Shown here: positions 5,725-7,305 of the stretch, piece after piece
How the letters are laid out: the number at the start of each line of letters is the position of its first letter
How positions within the stretch are numbered: position 1 is the stretch's first letter
From: Candidatus Acidiferrales bacterium
GTDB taxonomy: Bacteria > Acidobacteriota > Terriglobia > Acidoferrales > UBA7541
Length of the DNA stretch: 7,305 nucleotides
Assembly (NCBI GenBank): GCA_030043155.1
Contig: JASHYE010000104.1
Coordinates: forward strand, 1-7,305
Reading direction: 5' to 3'
The notes under the pieces: model-generated
What the model was told of the DNA's origin: nothing
Databases searched by the model: none
What the model saw: only the letters and a program-made list of their open reading frames with translations
Program-made: the position numbers and the translations under genes

Positions 5725-7305
5725 ATGAAAACCTTCGTTTCGCTGATTACTTTGTGTTTCTTTCTATGCGGTGTACAGCTTTGGGCCCAAGATCGGAAGG
5801 TCGTAGATCCTGCGGACATCGTCAATTTGACACATGTAAGTGACCCGCAAATCTCTCCTGATGGCAACTATATCGCCTATGTTGCAACCGGTCCCGATGT
5901 AAGCGGCGCACACATCTGGCTGGTCAGGGCGGATGGAAGTGCGCCCGCAAAGCCATTTATTCTCAGCGGCGGATCGGATATTTCTCCTCGCTGGTCGCCA
6001 AATAGCGAGTCTCTTGCCTTTCTCTCAGACCGAGCGAATCCACTGGCCAAGAGCGGTGCCTTTCATTTCTCAATGTCGGGCGGAAAATATGAAGGGCAAA
6101 ACATTCCACAGCAGGAAGAGTATCCCGACGCGGTCAATGAAGGGAATCCCATGCCGAGCCGCCAGATATGGCTAATTTCACTGGCTGGGGGTGAGGCTAT
6201 CCCGTTGACAGACGTACCGGGTGGGATTAAGAGCTTCAAGTGGTCGCCCGATGGCAAGTTTCTCGCCTATATCCGTCGGGATCCGTACACAGCAGAGGAG
6301 CTGAAGGAGAAGCAAGACAAGCAAGATCAGATTCTCGTAAATCAAAATTACAAATTCGACCGCCTGTGGGTCTACGAGTTAGCGACGCGCCATGCACGGC
6401 TGATTACCAATGCGGATATGAACATCGACGACTTCGATTGGTCGCCCGATGGCGAGCGTTTCTTAGCGCGTGTGTCTCCTACCACTACTTACAACGACCA
6501 CTGGTATGTTTCGAAGATTGTCACCCTGGATTCGACAACGGGCGCTGTCGACCAGACGCTTTTGACAAACGCGGCCTATAGTAGTATTCATTGGTCCCCT
6601 GACGGTAATAGTGTCAGTTTTGCCAAGCGCGGGCCGCACGGCATTAGTGCCCTGCCAGTTCTTTATAATCTGAACAGTGGAAAAGAAACGGTAGTCGGTA
6701 GTTCTTATCCAGCGACGATAAATAACCTGCAGTGGGCGCCCGACAGCAAGAGCTTACTGGGGTCGGCAATTTTAGATACCTCCTGCGTTTTTTTGAAGGT
6801 CGATGCAAACACAGGCTCGGTTTCCAAGCCCAGCAATGCCAGCGGACCGTGCGAAGGATTCACGATTAGCGCCGATGGTGAGAAGGTAGCCTATTTAAAA
6901 GAAACGCCTCAACATCCCGATGAGGTTTATCTGAGGTCGCATGACGAGGAACTGCGCCTCACGAATACCAATCCCCAGGTTGCGACTTGGAGTCTGCCGA
7001 CCTCGCAAGAATTGGCTTGGAAAAGTTCAAAGGATGGCATGACGATTCACGGAGTGTTGCTTCTGCCTCCCGGATATCAAGAAGGAAAGCGCTACAAAAC
7101 AATCGTGCAGGTTCACGGCGGACCGGAGGAAGCTTGGGTTTTGGGATTTCATGGTGAGTGGTATGACTGGTTCACTGTCCTTGCCTCCCGTGGTTACGTA
7201 GTTCTTTTGCCGGACCCGCGCGGTTCCGATGGACAAGGCCCTGCGTTTACCGCCGCAAATTACCGTGACTGGGGCTACGGCGATTTTCAGGACATCATGG
7301 ACGGT
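5725..7305 (+). CDS. exported S9-family serine peptidase (prolyl oligopeptidase/acylaminoacyl peptidase-like), 3' truncated by window edge
   Basis: The frame is open from ATG 5725 to the last base (527 codons, no stop). A signal peptide MKTFVSLITLCFFLCGVQLWA is followed by QD, a plausible signal peptidase I site after A21, so the enzyme is probably periplasmic. Seven PD40/WD40-like strands mark a seven-bladed beta-propeller: ISPDG at 43, WSPNS at 90, WSPDG at 173, 239 and 290, WAPDS at 337 and ISADG at 381. From about residue 430 the alpha/beta-hydrolase domain begins (DGMTIHGVLLLPPGY). It shows the oxyanion-region HGGPE at 464-468, then LLPDPRGSDG near 495-503 and DWGYGDFQDIMDG at the edge. 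The nucleophile GxSxGG, the Asp and the catalytic His would lie downstream, so activity cannot be judged. Such enzymes cleave short peptides or remove N-terminal acyl-amino acids or dipeptides. Mature Cys are only C354 and C376, a possible disulfide in the propeller. Co-direction with the receptor suggests joint peptide use. Confidence 0.93.
   Translation, partial: MKTFVSLITLCFFLCGVQLWAQDRKVVDPADIVNLTHVSDPQISPDGNYIAYVATGPDVSGAHIWLVRADGSAPAKPFILSGGSDISPRWSPNSESLAFLSDRANPLAKSGAFHFSMSGGKYEGQNIPQQEEYPDAVNEGNPMPSRQIWLISLAGGEAIPLTDVPGGIKSFKWSPDGKFLAYIRRDPYTAEELKEKQDKQDQILVNQNYKFDRLWVYELATRHARLITNADMNIDDFDWSPDGERFLARVSPTTTYNDHWYVSKIVTLDSTTGAVDQTLLTNAAYSSIHWSPDGNSVSFAKRGPHGISALPVLYNLNSGKETVVGSSYPATINNLQWAPDSKSLLGSAILDTSCVFLKVDANTGSVSKPSNASGPCEGFTISADGEKVAYLKETPQHPDEVYLRSHDEELRLTNTNPQVATWSLPTSQELAWKSSKDGMTIHGVLLLPPGYQEGKRYKTIVQVHGGPEEAWVLGFHGEWYDWFTVLASRGYVVLLPDPRGSDGQGPAFTAANYRDWGYGDFQDIMDG

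Noticed and set aside
5426..5728. 100-codon plus-strand frame across the receptor 3' end, stopping inside the peptidase start as ATGA
   Set aside because: Its first part is an out-of-frame shadow of the receptor and the rest has no recognisable domain. The ATGA overlap alone is not enough to call a gene.
5735..5790. Lipoprotein signal in the peptidase leader because of its cysteines
   Set aside because: The residues before C11 and C15 do not fit a lipobox (small residue directly before Cys), while a signal peptidase I site after A21 fits well.
5863..6606. Recurring TGGTCGCCCGATGGC-like DNA words in the peptidase gene
   Set aside because: The repeats are the coding of the propeller's recurring WSPDG strand motif, not a DNA repeat or CRISPR array; spacing and flanks vary.

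Overview
The window looks like a chromosomal segment of a soil-type Gram-negative bacterium, most likely an acidobacterium (Acidobacteriota, class Terriglobia). The main evidence is a large outer-membrane receptor of the 'carboxypeptidase-regulatory-like domain + TonB plug + barrel' architecture. It carries the C-terminal 'W-NPAAF ... N-DFSL-K ... EFRAEFFNIFNHPNF' signature that is strongly expanded in that phylum. Moderate GC and the adjacent exported S9 peptidase fit. The assignment is inferred from protein style, not from a marker gene.

Layout. (1) Positions 1-146 hold what may be the 3' end of an upstream gene; its stop overlaps the next start as ATGA. (2) 143-1150 (+) encodes an FMN-dependent nitronate monooxygenase/FabK-superfamily enzyme. 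(3) 1189-1989 (-) encodes an AraC-family regulator with an N-terminal cupin, convergent with the enzyme. (4) 1990-2463 is a long non-coding divergent region, rich in dyad symmetries, with a plausible promoter facing the receptor and a hairpin just upstream of the receptor's ribosome binding site. It also contains a short minus-strand peptide resembling the end of a SnoaL-like protein. (5) 2464-5511 (+) encodes the TonB-dependent receptor. (6) 5512-5724 is a spacer with an imperfect terminator-like hairpin and a perfect 14-bp AT-rich dyad. (7) 5725 to the window end (+) is an open, 3'-truncated CDS for an exported S9-family (prolyl oligopeptidase/acylaminoacyl peptidase-like) serine peptidase. 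It has a seven-bladed propeller and the first part of the alpha/beta-hydrolase domain; the catalytic Ser lies beyond the edge.

How it fits together (inference): the receptor and the periplasmic peptidase are co-directional and probably form an uptake-and-digest pair for peptides or peptide-like substrates. The AraC regulator is divergent from the receptor and shares its upstream region, so it is the obvious candidate controller. The flavoenzyme may belong to an unrelated upstream operon. I do not see convincing evidence for a wholly new system. The most interesting part is the structured region between regulator and receptor.
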